NCBI RefSeq assembly: GCF_002933465.1
Contig: NZ_PSZE01000004.1
Location: 62,001-126,000 of the forward strand
Direction: 5' to 3'
DNA length: 64,000 bases
Source of the DNA: Nocardia nova
Lineage (GTDB): Bacteria; Actinomycetota; Actinomycetes; Mycobacteriales; Mycobacteriaceae
The translations under genes and the position numbers were made by a program. Shown piece after piece: positions 45,840-54,650 of this stretch (position 1 is its first letter; each line of letters starts with the position of its first letter). The notes below the pieces were generated by a model, which saw only the letters and a list, made by a program, of their open reading frames with translations, was not told the DNA's origin and did not search any database.

Positions 45840-46532
45840 ATGCCCTCGGCCCTCACCCATCCCGCCCCGACTCGCATGCCCGTCGCGCCGCGCCGTCCGC
45901 GTGGATCGGCGGTCGCGCGCTGGGTGCGCCGGATGATCGCCGGCACCGTCCTCATCGGGGTCGTGCTCGTCGGCGGCACCGCTTTCCGGGTCTGGCAGGT
46001 GGCTCGGATCGACGACTACAGCCGTGCCGACGCGATCGTGGTGCTGGGCGCCGCGCAATACGACGGCACCCCGTCCTCGGTTTTCGAGGCCCGGCTCGGC
46101 CAGGCCTACCACCTGTACACCAAAGGTGTTGCGCCGCTGGTGATCACGGTGGGTGGCAAGCAGGTGGGCGACAACTACACCGAGGCCGCCTCCGGTAAGA
46201 ACTATCTGAAGAATCGCGGCGTGCCCGCCGACCGGGTACTGGCCGTGGAGACCGGATCGGACACGCTGCAGAGTATCGAGGCGGTCGCCACCGCGATGCG
46301 GGCTCGCGACCTGTCCTCGGCGGTGCTGGTCAGCGATCCCTGGCATTCGCTGCGCACCCGCACCATGGCCCGCGACGCCGGTCTGGACGCGTGGACCGCG
46401 CCGACGCGCACCGGCCCGGCGGTCTACACCCGGGAGTCCCAATTCCACGGCATCGCCCGCGAAACCGGTGCGCTGCTGTGGTATCAGCTCACTCACTTCT
46501 CCGCGGATTTCAAGTACACCGCGGAGCAGTGA
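45840..46532 (+). CDS. YdcF-like (DUF218) membrane-anchored protein
   Basis: A 230-residue protein: basic N terminus, one membrane helix near 28-46 (MIAGTVLIGVVLVGGTAF), then a DUF218 domain outside the membrane with DAIVVLGAAQYDGTPS and the SDPWHSLRTRTMARDAG region. The family includes SanA/YdcF proteins linked to envelope barrier function. CACACT ends six bases before the ATG, indicating a leaderless transcript. Confidence 0.8.
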   Translation: MPSALTHPAPTRMPVAPRRPRGSAVARWVRRMIAGTVLIGVVLVGGTAFRVWQVARIDDYSRADAIVVLGAAQYDGTPSSVFEARLGQAYHLYTKGVAPLVITVGGKQVGDNYTEAASGKNYLKNRGVPADRVLAVETGSDTLQSIEAVATAMRARDLSSAVLVSDPWHSLRTRTMARDAGLDAWTAPTRTGPAVYTRESQFHGIARETGALLWYQLTHFSADFKYTAEQ

Positions 46533-46556
46533 GAAACGTACCAGGCGGTATCTCCC

Positions 46557-47819
46557 ATGAGTTTCGACGCGATGCCCGAATGCCCGTATGTCGACAGCGA
46601 TCACGAGCGCATGAAGTCCGAGACCTCGCCCACGGCGGGGTTGCGGTGGTCGCCCGCACCGGCGCGGCGCAGCGACTTCGCGCGCGACCGGGCGCGGGTG
46701 CTGCATTCGGCGGCACTACGGCGACTTGCCGACAAAACCCAGGTGATGGGTCCGCGCGACGGTGACACACCGCGCACCCGGCTGACCCACTCGCTGGAGG
46801 TCGCCCAGATCGGGCGCAGCATCGCCGAGGGGCTGGGCTGTGACGCGGATCTGGTCGATCTGGCCGGGCTGGCCCACGACATCGGCCATCCGCCGTACGG
46901 CCACAATGGCGAACGCGCCCTCGACGAATTCGCCGACGCCTACGGCGGGTTCGAGGGCAACGCCCAGAATCTGCGGATTCTGACGAGGTTGGAGCCGAAG
47001 GTCTTCGATGCCGCGGGGGAGAGCTACGGCCTCAACCTGACCCGGGCCGCCCTCGACGCTACCGTCAAATATCCTTGGGGCAGAACGGGTTCCGGGGCGA
47101 AGTTCGGCGCCTACGACGCCGATCTGGACCGGCTGAACTGGGTTCGCAAGGGTGCGCCCGAGCGGCGGCAGTCGCTGGAATCGCAGGTCATGGACTGGTC
47201 CGATGATGTGGCGTACTCGGTGCACGATGTCGAGGACGGGGTCATCGCGGGCCGGATCGATCTGCGGGCGCTCGCCGATCCGGCCGAACAGGCCGCCCTC
47301 GCCGAACTGGGCCAGCGCCAGCACCGCGACCTGTCCGCCGACGATCTGATCGCGGCCGGTCAGCGGCTCTCGCAGTTGCAGGTGATCGCCGAGGCCGCCG
47401 GCTACGACGGCACTCTGCGCGCCTCGGTCGCGCTCAAGCGGCTGACCAGCGATCTGGTCGGCCGGTTCGCGACCGCGGCGGTCGAGGCGACCCGTGCGGC
47501 GTGGACCGGGCAGTCGCTGTGCCGCTACGCCGCCGACCTCGAGGTACCGGCCGTGGTGGCCGCGGAGGTCGCGCTGTTGAAAACGGTCGCCCTGCGATAC
47601 GTGATGTCGGACCCCGAACATCACGAACGCCAGGCCGAACAGCGCGAGCGCATCCGTTTCGTGGCCGACCGCCTGCTGGCCGGCGCCCCCCAGAGCCTCG
47701 ACCCGATCCTGCTGCCGTGGTGGGAGGCGGCCACCGACGACACCGCCCGGGTGCGCGTGATCGTCGACCAGATCGCCTCCTACACCGAGAGCAGGCTGGA
47801 GCGGATCGCGGCCCGGTGA
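46557..47819 (+). CDS. dgt: Deoxyguanosinetriphosphate triphosphohydrolase-like protein
   Basis: A 420-residue HD-domain dNTP triphosphohydrolase. The metal-binding set is H in [13 protein letters not shown] in [16 protein letters not shown] and a later D in [12 protein letters not shown]. It probably degrades dNTPs to deoxynucleoside and triphosphate and so affects pool balance. dgt-dnaG adjacency is conserved in Mycobacteriales. An ATG at 46611 could be the true start. Confidence 0.9.
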   Translation: MSFDAMPECPYVDSDHERMKSETSPTAGLRWSPAPARRSDFARDRARVLHSAALRRLADKTQVMGPRDGDTPRTRLTHSLEVAQIGRSIAEGLGCDADLVDLAGLAHDIGHPPYGHNGERALDEFADAYGGFEGNAQNLRILTRLEPKVFDAAGESYGLNLTRAALDATVKYPWGRTGSGAKFGAYDADLDRLNWVRKGAPERRQSLESQVMDWSDDVAYSVHDVEDGVIAGRIDLRALADPAEQAALAELGQRQHRDLSADDLIAAGQRLSQLQVIAEAAGYDGTLRASVALKRLTSDLVGRFATAAVEATRAAWTGQSLCRYAADLEVPAVVAAEVALLKTVALRYVMSDPEHHERQAEQRERIRFVADRLLAGAPQSLDPILLPWWEAATDDTARVRVIVDQIASYTESRLERIAAR

Positions 47820-47868
47820 CCCCGGTCGTCGGCGTAAGCCGACCGGTACGCGGCTAGACTCGGATGCC

Positions 47869-49779
47869 GTGGCAGGTCGACTTCCGGATCGCGATATCGC
47901 GGCAATACGTGAACGCGTACGCATCGAGGATGTCGTCGGTGAATATGTGTCGCTCAAGCGGGCCGGTGCGGACTCGCTGAAGGGGTTGTGCCCGTTCCAC
48001 GACGAGAAGTCGCCGTCGTTCCACGTGCGGCCGAATCACAGCCACTTCCACTGCTTCGGCTGCGGTGAGAGCGGCGATGTGTTCGCGTTTCTGCAGAAGA
48101 TCGAGCACGTCGGATTCGTCGAGGCGGTCGAGCAGCTGGCCGACCGGATCGGCTACACGATCAACTACGAGGGCGGCGGGACCTCGGTGCAGCGCGACCG
48201 GGGCACCCGTTCCCGGCTGGTCGCCGCCAATGCGGCCGCGCACGAGTTCTATCAGGCGCAACTGCGCGAACCGGGTGCGGAGGTGGCTCGCAAGTACCTC
48301 ACGGACCGCAATTTCGATGCCAACGCCGCGCGGCATTTCGGCTGCGGTTACGCCCCGGCCGGCTGGGACACGCTGACGAAATACCTGCTGCGCAAGGGTT
48401 TCGACATCAAGGAGCTGGAGGCGGCGGGGCTGTCCAAGCCCGGCCGCCACGGCCCCATCGACCGGTTCCACCGCCGGCTGCTGTGGCCGATCCGGAATCT
48501 GAGCGGCGACGTCATCGGCTTCGGCGCGCGGCGCCTGTTCGACGACGACCAGATGACCGCCAAGTACATCAATACGCCGGAAACGGTGTTGTACAAGAAG
48601 TCTCAGGTGCTGTTCGGGCTCGACCACGCCAAGCGGGAGATCGCCAAGAGCCATCAGGCGGTGGTGGTCGAGGGCTACACCGATGTGATGGCCATGCATC
48701 TGGCGGGTGTGACGACCGCGGTCGCCTCCTGTGGCACCGCCTTCGGCGACGAGCACCTGTCGATGCTGCGCCGGTTGCTGATGGACGACAATTTCTGGCG
48801 CGGCGAGATCATCTACACCTTCGACGGTGACGCCGCCGGCCAGGCCGCGGCACTGAAGGCCTTTTCCGGTGACCAGAAACTGGCCGGGCAGACGTATATC
48901 GCGGTCGCGCCCGACGGGCAGGATCCGTGTGAATTGCGTCAGCGTTCCGGCGACGGGGCGGTCCGCGATCTGGTGGCCCGGCGGGTCCCGTTGTACGAGT
49001 TCGTGATTCGCGGCCTGCTCGCCGACCACAACCTCGACACTCCCGAAGGACAGGTGGAGGCGCTGCGGCGCGCGGTGCCCGTGGTGGCGCAGATCAAGGA
49101 CAACGCGCTGCGCAAGGCGTATGCCACGAAGCTGGCCGGGTGGGTCGGCTGGGACGACATCCAGCTGGTGGTGCGACGGGTCGGCGACCATGCCCGCCGC
49201 GGCAAGCCGGTGAAGGGCGTGCCCGGTCGCGAAGCAGCCACCGCGACAGCGGTCGCGGAGTCGGCCGCCGCCCGGCCGAATCCGGGAGACCCGGTGCTGC
49301 TGCCGCAGCGCCAGGTTTTGGCCGCCGCCCTGCAGTATCCGGCGACCACTGGACCGATCTTCGACAGCCTCGAGCCCGAAGCGTTCACTCATCCCGCCTA
49401 CGCCGCCGTGCGCGCCGCGCTCGCCGCCGCCGGTGGCACCGCGGCGGGACTCGGTGGCGCGGAATGGGTTTCGCGCGTCGCCGACCACACCGACGATCTG
49501 ATGCTGCGCGCACTGGTCTCCGAACTGGCCGCCGAGCCCCTCCCGGTGAAATCGATGGACGATCTCCCCCGATTCATCTCCGGCGTGCTGGCCCGGGTGC
49601 AGGAGGCGTGGGTCGGGCGCCAGGTCGCCGCGCTCAAGTCGAAGCTGCAGCGGGTCTCGTCGACCGAACAGCCGGACGATTACATGGCCCTGTTCGGCGA
49701 TCTGGTCGCCCTCGAGCAGTACCGCAAGAGCCTGCTCACCCAGGCCATGGGCAACTCGGATGATTTCAACGTGGCCTGA
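47869..49779 (+). CDS. dnaG: DNA primase DnaG
   Basis: A 636-residue replicative primase making RNA primers for chromosome replication. CHC2 zinc finger with Cys41, His44, Cys62 and Cys65 (LCPFHDEKSPSFH...FHCFGCG); TOPRIM core with VVVEGYTDVMAMH and YTFDGDAAGQAAA; C-terminal DnaB-helicase-binding domain. GTG start with TAGACT (47855-47860) eight bases before it, so likely leaderless. Independent of dgt transcription if that promoter is used. Confidence 0.96.
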   Translation: MAGRLPDRDIAAIRERVRIEDVVGEYVSLKRAGADSLKGLCPFHDEKSPSFHVRPNHSHFHCFGCGESGDVFAFLQKIEHVGFVEAVEQLADRIGYTINYEGGGTSVQRDRGTRSRLVAANAAAHEFYQAQLREPGAEVARKYLTDRNFDANAARHFGCGYAPAGWDTLTKYLLRKGFDIKELEAAGLSKPGRHGPIDRFHRRLLWPIRNLSGDVIGFGARRLFDDDQMTAKYINTPETVLYKKSQVLFGLDHAKREIAKSHQAVVVEGYTDVMAMHLAGVTTAVASCGTAFGDEHLSMLRRLLMDDNFWRGEIIYTFDGDAAGQAAALKAFSGDQKLAGQTYIAVAPDGQDPCELRQRSGDGAVRDLVARRVPLYEFVIRGLLADHNLDTPEGQVEALRRAVPVVAQIKDNALRKAYATKLAGWVGWDDIQLVVRRVGDHARRGKPVKGVPGREAATATAVAESAAARPNPGDPVLLPQRQVLAAALQYPATTGPIFDSLEPEAFTHPAYAAVRAALAAAGGTAAGLGGAEWVSRVADHTDDLMLRALVSELAAEPLPVKSMDDLPRFISGVLARVQEAWVGRQVAALKSKLQRVSSTEQPDDYMALFGDLVALEQYRKSLLTQAMGNSDDFNVA

Positions 49780-49797
49780 TCATTCCAATCGGAATGA
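49780..49797 (+). terminator. Weak hairpin after dnaG
   Basis: TCATTCC-AATC-GGAATGA, a 7-bp perfect stem immediately at the dnaG stop codon. The stem is AT-rich and short for this genome, so it may be only a weak terminator. The rest of the gap to 49972 shows no supported gene. Confidence 0.35.
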
Positions 49798-49972
49798 GAT
49801 CGACCTCTTTCCATCGCTCCGGAACCGCACTGACCGCCGAGATCGTCGCGGCGGTGCGCGCGGGCTCGGTGGCCGACGCAGCGCTCGGGATGATCGGCCC
49901 GGCCGGTAGGTAGGCGCGACCGCTGGCACGCTGCCCGGCGCTCCCGCCCCAGCGTGTTACCGAGATCGCGGC

Positions 49973-50218
49973 TCAGCGGCGGAGCTGGTCCTGGGGAACG
50001 AGGACGGTGGTGCGCTCGTCGATCGGCTCCATGGGTTCGAGCCGCGGCTGGGTATTGAGGCGGTCCGACAGCTTCTGGCGGCTGGCCTGAACCAGCTTGC
50101 GGGTGACCGGGCTGGCGGCGACAGCACGGGTGGTCTTGCTGATCTGCTCGTAGCGAGCCCGCCCCGCCTTGGCCCCCAGCACATAACCGGCTGCGACGCC
50201 GATGATCAACCGCAGCAT
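49973..50218 (-). CDS. Small membrane-anchored protein (Rv2342-like)
   Basis: An 81-residue protein convergent with dnaG. N-terminal hydrophobic segment with small-residue pattern (LRLIIGVAAGYVLGAKAGRARYEQI), then a basic helix (TRKLVQASRQKLSDRLNTQ). Resembles YtxH-type proteins. The ATG at 50218 is set by GGAGGAG eight bases upstream. Syntenic with Rv2342 beside dnaG. Confidence 0.75.
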   Translation of the reverse strand: MLRLIIGVAAGYVLGAKAGRARYEQISKTTRAVAASPVTRKLVQASRQKLSDRLNTQPRLEPMEPIDERTTVLVPQDQLRR

Positions 50219-50511
50219 TCTTTCGGGCTCCTCCCAGTAGCTGTCCGCGCCGTACATCCTGCCCGACATCGAGCCGGACTGTCGATCCGGCACCACCTTG
50301 CCAGACCCCACCGACAATTTCCGACCCCTGCCGGGCTCTCGAATTCCCCACCCACACTCCATGGTCGGGGCCCGCAGTCACGGCCGCTTCGTCCGCCCCC
50401 CGACACGCCGCTGTGTTCCGCATTTCCCCAGCTCCCGGGCCGATTTGGGGAGCGGACCGGACATAAGCTAAAGTTTGTGCTCGGCTGGCCCACACGGGCT
50501 GACCGGAGCAA
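50219..50511. other. Intergenic region before tRNA-Asn
   Basis: Nearly 300 bases holding the promoters of the minus-strand small gene and the plus-strand tRNA. TAAGCT (50464-50469) is a possible tRNA -10. No gene seen. Confidence 0.4.
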
Positions 50512-50584
50512 TCCCCTATAGCTCAATTGGCAGAGCAGCCGACTGTTAATCGGCAGGTTTCTGGTTCGAGTCCAGATGGGGGAG
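50512..50584 (+). tRNA. tRNA-Asn (anticodon GTT)
   Basis: A 73-base cloverleaf: acceptor TCCCCTA paired with TGGGGGA, D arm GCTC...GAGC, anticodon arm CCGACTGTTAATCGG with GTT at 50545-50547, T arm CTGGTTCGAGTCCAG, discriminator G. CCA is not encoded. The 3' half is the probable attachment site used by a phage-type integrase whose remnant follows. Confidence 0.97.
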
Positions 50585-50621
50585 CAGAAAACGGCCTCTG
50601 ACCAGATTGAATGTCATTCCG

Positions 50622-50967
50622 GTCAGGGGCCGAATTCGTACCAGGGTCCTCCGGCTCGTAGAAAAGTCGTCGTAAAGTCGCCGATCGTCGATTTTCGTCC
50701 GTACCCCCATCGAGCCGGGACCGCAGCCCACCCAGCACCGCGTCGTTGATCACCGCCGCCGCCTCGTGATGGATCTTCCCGCGGCGCATGTATCGCCGTT
50801 GCGTCATCGCCGGGTCGGCATGTTGGAGCACGTTGACCCGTGCGGACATCTTCGCGTCATCGAGGGTGAAGGCGATGAACTTGCGGAATGTGTAGGGCGT
50901 GATGTCGTCGGGAAGGCCCAGAGCTTCCCGAACCCGCTGCCACAGTGGTTGACATTCGTGTCACTCG
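50622..50967 (-). pseudogene. Tyrosine recombinase (integrase) remnant
   Basis: The C-terminal catalytic part of a phage/ICE integrase reading toward the tRNA. Visible are ITPYTFRKFIAFTLDDAKMS (box II; the usual His before xxR is Tyr), VLQHADPAMTQRRYM (GH box altered to QH; catalytic Tyr present) and KIHHEAAAVINDAVLGGL. An in-frame TGA cuts the frame at about 50968 and no N-terminal arm- or core-binding domain exists, so at least two thirds of the gene are gone. The frame runs on into the tRNA 3' end, as is usual for integrases abutting their att site. Confidence 0.75.
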
Positions 50968-51079
50968 GCAAGTCGGTCTCCAAGAAATAGGTATACGGAC
51001 ACGTAGTTCTACCGTCGCTGTGGTGCCTGCCAGTGACGAGCCTGGAGTGCGTTCTATCGGTCACCTTGCGGAGGATTAG

Positions 51080-51529
51080 ATGTCTGCACCCGAGCTTCAG
51101 TACAGGTCTCATGCCGGCACGACGACCACGGAAGAGATCTTGATGATCCTGCGATGCGCGAAGTGTGACAAGTTGTTCGCGCCGCTCACCGCGGGGTGTT
51201 CCTCGTGTGCGTCGGATGACCTGGAACGGGTACCGTCGTCGGGTTCGGGTTCGATCGTGTCGTGGCGGGTGGTGGACCGTGTCGGTGCAGGTGGGGCGCC
51301 GTCGACGGTCGCGATCGTCGAACTCGACGAGGGTCCGTGGGTCTACACCTCGCTGGAGGGGGAGGTGCCACTGCTCTCGGATCGGCCGGTGCGTGTGCAT
51401 TTCCAGCCGCGTCCGCAAGACGACAGGTTTCCGGTCTTCGAGGTGTGCGCTGATCGCCGGCACAGGCAGCGCCGGCGCGAATCGGTGACTTTCACTGCCT
51501 CCGATAGACGAGCCCAAGCGCACCGGTGA
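51080..51529 (+). CDS. DUF35-like Zn-ribbon/OB-fold protein
   Basis: A 149-residue protein with an N-terminal rubredoxin-like zinc ribbon (CAKC near residues 27-30 and CSSC near 41-44) and an OB-fold (GSGSIVSWRVVDRV, STVAIVELDEGPWVYTSLEG, VRVHFQPRPQDDRFPVFEV). DUF35 proteins partner with thiolases or acyl-CoA/sterol enzymes, but no thiolase is nearby. GGAGG precedes the ATG; a shorter start at 51143 is possible. It lies in the decayed tRNA-linked island. Confidence 0.7.
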   Translation: MSAPELQYRSHAGTTTTEEILMILRCAKCDKLFAPLTAGCSSCASDDLERVPSSGSGSIVSWRVVDRVGAGGAPSTVAIVELDEGPWVYTSLEGEVPLLSDRPVRVHFQPRPQDDRFPVFEVCADRRHRQRRRESVTFTASDRRAQAHR

Positions 51530-51742
51530 ACCTCGTATTGCCCAGTGCTAGTCGGGCGAGGAATTGGGCGGCGACAGCTCCGTCGATGACGGGTTCTGGG
51601 GTTGCTTCCGGCGCCACGTGGGTCCCAGTACGTCCAGTGTGGGCGCGCAAACGCAACCGGGCGGTCGGCCGATGGCTCCACCTGCGCATTCGCCCGCTCG
51701 TCGACGCCGTGTGACGGTGCCCCGTAGGGGTATATCGGTCCT

Positions 51743-52228
51743 ATGACTGAACCTGCTCGTTTACGGTTTCCGCGCCGATGGAACCAGATCGAGGAATCTC
51801 GCCGGGGCATCGTGCTGGCCTGGGTCGCGTTCACCGTCACTTTCGGTGGCGCCCGACTGGTGACCTGGCTGATTCATATCGACACCAGCGATCTCGGCGA
51901 TGTGTCCACGGGCGGCACACATCTGCACCACTACCTGTGGGGACTGGTGCTGCTGGCCGGCGTCGCCATTTTCGGCATGGTCGACCGCAGTCATCGTGCC
52001 CGCACCTGGATGGGACTGGCACTGGGTATCGCGCTGGCGCTGATCGTGGACGAGGCCGCCCTGCTGATCACGCTGAAAGACGTGTACTGGCACAAGGACG
52101 GCTGGTCGAGCATTGCCATCGCGCTGACCCTCATCGGTGTCGTGGGTACCGGACTTGCTCTGACACGCAATCGCGTTCACGACGACGAGGAAGACCGTCC
52201 GGCCATTCGTCATGCGCCGCAGCGGTAA
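51743..52228 (+). CDS. Integral membrane protein, unrecognised
   Basis: A 161-residue protein with four predicted membrane helices (GIVLAWVAFTVTFGGARLVTW; YLWGLVLLAGVAIFGMV; WMGLALGIALALIVDEAALL; IAIALTLIGVVGTGLAL). The motif GGTHLHHYLWG between helices 1 and 2 and the buried VDEAAL are conserved-looking polar features that suggest metal or substrate binding inside the membrane. No family is recognised with confidence. -10-like TATATC lies shortly upstream. Confidence 0.65.
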   Translation: MTEPARLRFPRRWNQIEESRRGIVLAWVAFTVTFGGARLVTWLIHIDTSDLGDVSTGGTHLHHYLWGLVLLAGVAIFGMVDRSHRARTWMGLALGIALALIVDEAALLITLKDVYWHKDGWSSIAIALTLIGVVGTGLALTRNRVHDDEEDRPAIRHAPQR

Positions 52229-52520
52229 CCGGTGCGCGCGTGAGGCGTCGGAGGCGAGAAACAGTGCGGTTCCGACGATTTCGCTGGGGCGGCTGATGCG
52301 TTGGAGGCCGTGGGCGGCGAACGGGTTGTCGTCCGGGCCGAGGTTGTCGAGGTCCATCCGGCCGTGGCATCGGTGCGGTAAGGCCCGGCCATCAGGGTGT
52401 CGACTCGAACGTCCGGGCCGAATGCCAGGGCCAAGCCCTCGGCCGCGGCATTGAGCTCCGCCTCGGCGGCGGCGTAGGGCACGATCGACGGGCGGCGCGG
52501 CCGGTTCGCTGCGCGATCTC
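52210..52520 (-). pseudogene. Relic of a short-chain dehydrogenase gene
   Basis: Two frames carry adjacent parts of one SDR: SIVPYAAAEAELNAAAEGLALAFGPDVRV (the YxxxK helix, with Lys changed to Glu) continuing to GPYRTDATAGW, then after a frameshift near 52360 MDLDNLGPDDNPFAAHG and RISRPSEIVGTALFLASDAS. The N-terminal Rossmann region and the last strand are missing. The 3' end overlaps the preceding membrane-protein gene. Confidence 0.65.
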
Positions 52521-52784
52521 CTCGGCGGTGGCCACGCAACTGTCGTCGTTGCGACTGGCGTCACCGCGACAGCCACAGATCGGCGGGCGCACACGGCAAT
52601 CCCACCTCTTTCACCGTCGATCTTCCCGCTGGTCTATCAATTGATGCGCACGTGATCGGCCTTTCGAGTTGCCGGTGCCGCGAGAATGAGATTCTCGTGC
52701 ATGGAAATTAGCATCACCTGCACGAGTCGACAAGGTCCGAGCTGATCTCGCCGCGCCCTCCGGGCGGGGTTGCGCGGCCGCCGA
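52521..52784. other. Intergenic region without a gene
   Basis: About 260 bases between the SDR relic and the LitR-like regulator, partly AT-richer (52640-52720) than its surroundings. No supported coding frame. Confidence 0.4.
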
Positions 52785-53666
52785 TCACTGTCGTTGAGGT
52801 GATACCTCTGCCGGGTGGACGCCGGTCAGCTCCGTCAGCGCGGATTGGAGGTCTTTGACGATTTCGGCGGAGTCCGGCGCGGGCACGTCCTCCCACCCGG
52901 GGCCTGCCAAGAGGACGCGGGTGCCGCGTTCGGCGCACGTACGCACGGCCGAGAGGAGGGCGGTCGATTCCTGCTGGGACCACAGCACCGCCACCGACTC
53001 CGAGGTGCTGCGATCGAGGGCGTCGCCGAGGGCCGGGGTGGGAACGTTGGGGCCGAGCATAGTGGCCGGGACGTCGTGTTCGGCGAGTGCCGCGCGCAGT
53101 ACCTCGAGTGGCAGGGAGTGCGCTTCACCGCTGGTGCAGGCGAGCAGCACGGGCGTTGCGGACGTGTCGGCCGGCGGCGGGACCGCCTGGTGCAATGCGG
53201 CGGTAATGCACCAGGACAGTAGATGTTCGACGTCGATGCAACCGGTACCCGCGCCCTGTCGCTCGACGATCTCGGCGAAAGCCGGGCGGCACAGGCGATC
53301 CCAGGTGTCGACCACGCCGAACGTGCGAATGTGGGCCAGCAGCAACGATTGCAGTGTTGTGGGGTCGGAGGCGAAGGCGGCCTCGAGCAGTGATGTGTGG
53401 TCTTCGGCGACCGGCAGTGGTGCGCGCACGGACTCGGCCGCTCGCGCCGGGCTCGATCCGCCTCGGACGAGCACGACCATGCGCTCGAGCCGGGCGATGT
53501 CGGCCTCGGAGTACAGGCGGTGGCGACCGCGCCGATGCTGGGAGGGGCCGATGCCGTAGCGCTGATTCCAACTGCGCAGCGTCGCGGTGGGGATGCCGAT
53601 GCGCTCCGCGACGGTGCGTACCGAGAATCCGGTGGCGTCGTTGTCGGGGGGTGAATCAGCGGACAT
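52785..53666 (-). CDS. litR: LitR/CarH-like MerR regulator with B12-binding-type domain
   Basis: A 293-residue regulator. MerR winged helix at residues 13-62 (FSVRTVAERIGIPTATLRSW...HRLYSEADI). The C-terminal part matches the helical-bundle plus cobalamin-binding layout of CarH/LitR: EH pair at 147-148 in CIDVEHLLSW, and the cobalt-ligand-type E-x-H at 181-183 (GEAHSLPLEVL). The light-sensing W-x9-EH motif has Gln137 in place of Trp. These proteins repress carotenoid genes in the dark as AdoB12-bound tetramers and release DNA in light. The ATG at 53666 is the conserved start; longer readings overlap the operator. Confidence 0.82.
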   Translation of the reverse strand: MSADSPPDNDATGFSVRTVAERIGIPTATLRSWNQRYGIGPSQHRRGRHRLYSEADIARLERMVVLVRGGSSPARAAESVRAPLPVAEDHTSLLEAAFASDPTTLQSLLLAHIRTFGVVDTWDRLCRPAFAEIVERQGAGTGCIDVEHLLSWCITAALHQAVPPPADTSATPVLLACTSGEAHSLPLEVLRAALAEHDVPATMLGPNVPTPALGDALDRSTSESVAVLWSQQESTALLSAVRTCAERGTRVLLAGPGWEDVPAPDSAEIVKDLQSALTELTGVHPAEVSPQRQ

Positions 53667-53798
53667 GACGATCATTCTGCCTTTCGCGGGCATGGGCACC
53701 GCAAGGTCGCAGTGCTCGAGGTCGCAGTGCTGCGGCACCCGCGCGGTGGGGGACGGAGGTAGCGGACGGAGGGCAAGGCGTGGGGACGACACTCCCAT

Positions 53799-53831
53799 TA
53801 TGCATCGATTATGCATCGATTACTGTAGGAT
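53799..53831 (+). promoter_or_regulatory. LitR/CarH operator with 11-bp direct repeats (lipocalin promoter)
   Basis: Two perfect tandem copies of TATGCATCGAT (53799-53809, 53810-53820) followed by a diverged third unit TACTGTAGGAT (53821-53831), which could also hold the -10 TAGGAT. It lies between the divergent regulator and lipocalin genes, so it may control both. Confidence 0.75.
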
Positions 53832-53876
53832 CGTCAGTGTTGTCGAACCCATACTCATCGAACAGAGGAGTCGCAG

Positions 53877-54587
53877 GTGCTCGAACATCGCTCGCAGGTA
53901 GACCGGCCCGGTGCCGTCGACGGAAAGATGACGAGAACGCCGGCCGGTGGTGCCCGTCGGCTGGTCCTCTTCGCTGCGGCAGCGATGCGTCCGGCTCGGC
54001 TGGCCGGTGCCGCCGTCCTGGCGGCGGTCGTGTTCGGTGGCGTCGCGGCACCGGCCGGGGCGAGTCCGACGCCCGCAGCGGCACCGGCTCCCGTTCCCTT
54101 CCTCGATCTGAACCGGTACGTCGGAACGTGGTATCAGCTCGCGGCGGTTCCTCAGTTTTTCAATCTCGTCTGCGCCCGCGATACGCGCGCCGAGTACGCG
54201 GCACTGCCGAATGGTGATGTGTCCGTCCACAATTCGTGTACCACGTGGTCGGGTGCGGGCAACGACATCCGGGGTGCGGCGCGCGTTGTCGATCCGGTGA
54301 CCCGGGCACAATTGCGCGTCGCGTTCCCCGGGGTGCCGACCCAGGAAAGCCTGGACGGCCCGCCCAACTACATCGTGACCGCGCTCGGGCAGGACTACTC
54401 CTGGGCTCTCGTCACCGACCCCTACCGGATCTCCGGATTCGTTTTGTCTCGCACGCCCGCGCTGGACGCGGACCAGTGGAACCTGGTTGTCGCGGCGATC
54501 GTCGCCGCCGGTGAGCAGCCGTGCCTGTACCTGACCTCGCCGGTGACCGGTGGGCGCGGCGACATTACCCCGCTGTGCCGGCTGTGA
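53877..54587 (+). CDS. Secreted lipocalin-family protein
   Basis: A 236-residue protein with an N-terminal export signal (RLAGAAVLAAVVFGGVAAPAGA ends near residue 62) and a lipocalin beta-barrel: first conserved motif LNRYVGTWYQLAAVPQFF (GxW), later WALVTDPYRISGFVLSR (the TDYxxY-like strand) and a final Cys-containing strand. Blc-type lipocalins bind lipids or pigments; here a role in carotenoid or membrane photoprotection is an inference from context. GTG start is preceded by AGAGGAG. First gene after the LitR operator. Confidence 0.82.
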   Translation: MLEHRSQVDRPGAVDGKMTRTPAGGARRLVLFAAAAMRPARLAGAAVLAAVVFGGVAAPAGASPTPAAAPAPVPFLDLNRYVGTWYQLAAVPQFFNLVCARDTRAEYAALPNGDVSVHNSCTTWSGAGNDIRGAARVVDPVTRAQLRVAFPGVPTQESLDGPPNYIVTALGQDYSWALVTDPYRISGFVLSRTPALDADQWNLVVAAIVAAGEQPCLYLTSPVTGGRGDITPLCRL

Positions 54588-54650
54588 GCTCGCCTCGATG
54601 CGACGTACCAGCCATGGCGAGTCCGGTGATGGGAGGTGAGTAGGGTAGCG

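Noticed and set aside
49794-49913. Short plus-strand frame after dnaG (starts MRSTSFHRSG)
   Set aside because: Starts within the hairpin, lacks a ribosome-binding site, and the weak resemblance to an amidase N terminus is not enough.
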